From contig CAYSLU010000110.1 in assembly GCA_964431965.1 (NCBI GenBank), forward strand, positions 1 to 15,464: 15,464 nt of DNA, written 5' to 3'. Positions 15,117 to 15,464 of the stretch are shown here, piece by piece (position 1 is the stretch's first letter; the number at the start of each line of letters is the position of its first letter). The notes under the pieces are model-generated. The model had not been told where the DNA came from. It did not search any database and saw nothing but the letters and a program-made list of their open reading frames with translations. The position numbers and the translations under genes are program-made. The DNA is from CAYSLU01 sp964431965 (GTDB lineage Bacteria; Verrucomicrobiota; Kiritimatiellia; CAIKKV01; CAYSLU01).

Positions 15117-15464
15117 GTCGTCTTCTCTCCAGGTGGTCTTGAAAAAGCGGGCAGCGGCGGCGCACCCCGGCCCGCTTCTTCAAGCATCTTCCAGCAATAC
15201 CACTGCATGCGGGGGAGGTGGAAGAAGCCCTTCCACATGTTGCCCTTCAGGCGCACGGACGGGCTGCCGTCGCGGTGCAGGTAGCCATACCACTCGCCGT
15301 GCTCGGGGTCGGGGAAATGACGATACGACCAGTCGTGCACCTGCCGGTGCCACGCGGCGTAGCGCGGGTCGCCGGTGAGCGTCCAGGCGAGCAGCGTGGC
15401 GATGATCGTCTCGTTGTGCGGCCACCAGAACTTCATGTCGTGCCAGTACTCCTGCACCGGCAGC
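15113..15464 (-). CDS. AGE-family (N-acylglucosamine 2-epimerase-like) protein, C-terminal part
   Basis: The gene enters from the right edge; 116 C-terminal residues are visible, and the GTG complementary to 15455-15457 is an internal Val. The sequence KFWWPHNETIIATLLAW, then TGDPRYAAWH, then FPDPEHGEWYGYLHRDG, then KGNMWKGFFHLPRM, is the hallmark C-terminal portion of AGE-family (alpha/alpha)6-barrel enzymes. The His of WWPHNE and the His of the FHLPR segment correspond to the conserved pair of catalytic histidines in GlcNAc 2-epimerase and cellobiose 2-epimerase. These cytoplasmic enzymes interconvert sugars epimeric at C2 (GlcNAc/ManNAc, glucose/mannose units) or isomerise aldoses to ketoses; the visible part does not separate these activities. 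It precedes paralog A with an ATGA overlap, which suggests that it processes a sugar released by the secreted proteins. Confidence 0.9.
   Translation of the reverse strand, partial: LPVQEYWHDMKFWWPHNETIIATLLAWTLTGDPRYAAWHRQVHDWSYRHFPDPEHGEWYGYLHRDGSPSVRLKGNMWKGFFHLPRMQWYCWKMLEEAGRGAPPLPAFSRPPGEKTT

Noticed and set aside
12648..15284. Long plus-strand open frame of about 878 codons opposite paralog A
   Set aside because: It is the antisense counterpart of a gene with a signal peptide, ribosome site and a full-length paralog; the plus-strand translation is low-complexity Arg/Ala/Val/Gly.

Overview
The window is a GC-rich bacterial segment packed with glycan-degradation genes. I see no rRNA, tRNA, CRISPR array, transposase or phage gene. 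The gene content and short extragenic palindromes suggest a PVC-superphylum bacterium (Kiritimatiellota, Verrucomicrobiota, Lentisphaerota or a planctomycete), probably a polysaccharide-degrading lineage. That placement is inference: there is no marker gene here.

Layout. Plus strand, left: the C-terminal part of a heparinase II/III-like polysaccharide lyase (1-690), followed after 26 nt by a 901-residue protein with a six-hairpin glycosidase-like core and no signal peptide (717-3422). A 388-nt spacer with three perfect hairpins leads to a small DUF2780-type protein (3811-4215). Minus strand, from the right edge back to 4351: the C-terminus of an AGE-family (N-acylglucosamine 2-epimerase-like) enzyme, a 744-residue secreted protein of a family I cannot name, a 196-nt spacer, an isochorismatase-like cysteine hydrolase, a second secreted protein paralogous to the first (738 residues), a 1459-residue secreted protein combining HEAT-like repeats with a barrel glycosidase-like region, and an SGNH/GDSL esterase. 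The two strands converge around 4216-4350.

How the genes may work together. Three minus-strand proteins carry clear signal peptides and look like exported glycan-active or glycan-binding proteins. The AGE-like enzyme, SGNH esterase and isochorismatase-like hydrolase show no signal peptide in the visible sequence, so they could handle released sugars, acyl groups or other small products inside the cell. Both secreted paralogs start inside an ATGA overlap with the gene before them, which implies translational coupling. No SusC/SusD pair, sulfatase, transporter or regulator is visible, so the substrate cannot be named. A lyase plus an AGE enzyme would fit a uronic-acid- or amino-sugar-containing polymer, but that is inference.

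The most unusual observations are the tandem unrecognised paralogs, the architecture of the 1459-residue protein, and a pair of inverted 20-nt hairpins at 12745-12825 that share loop and flank but have different, fully compensated stems.
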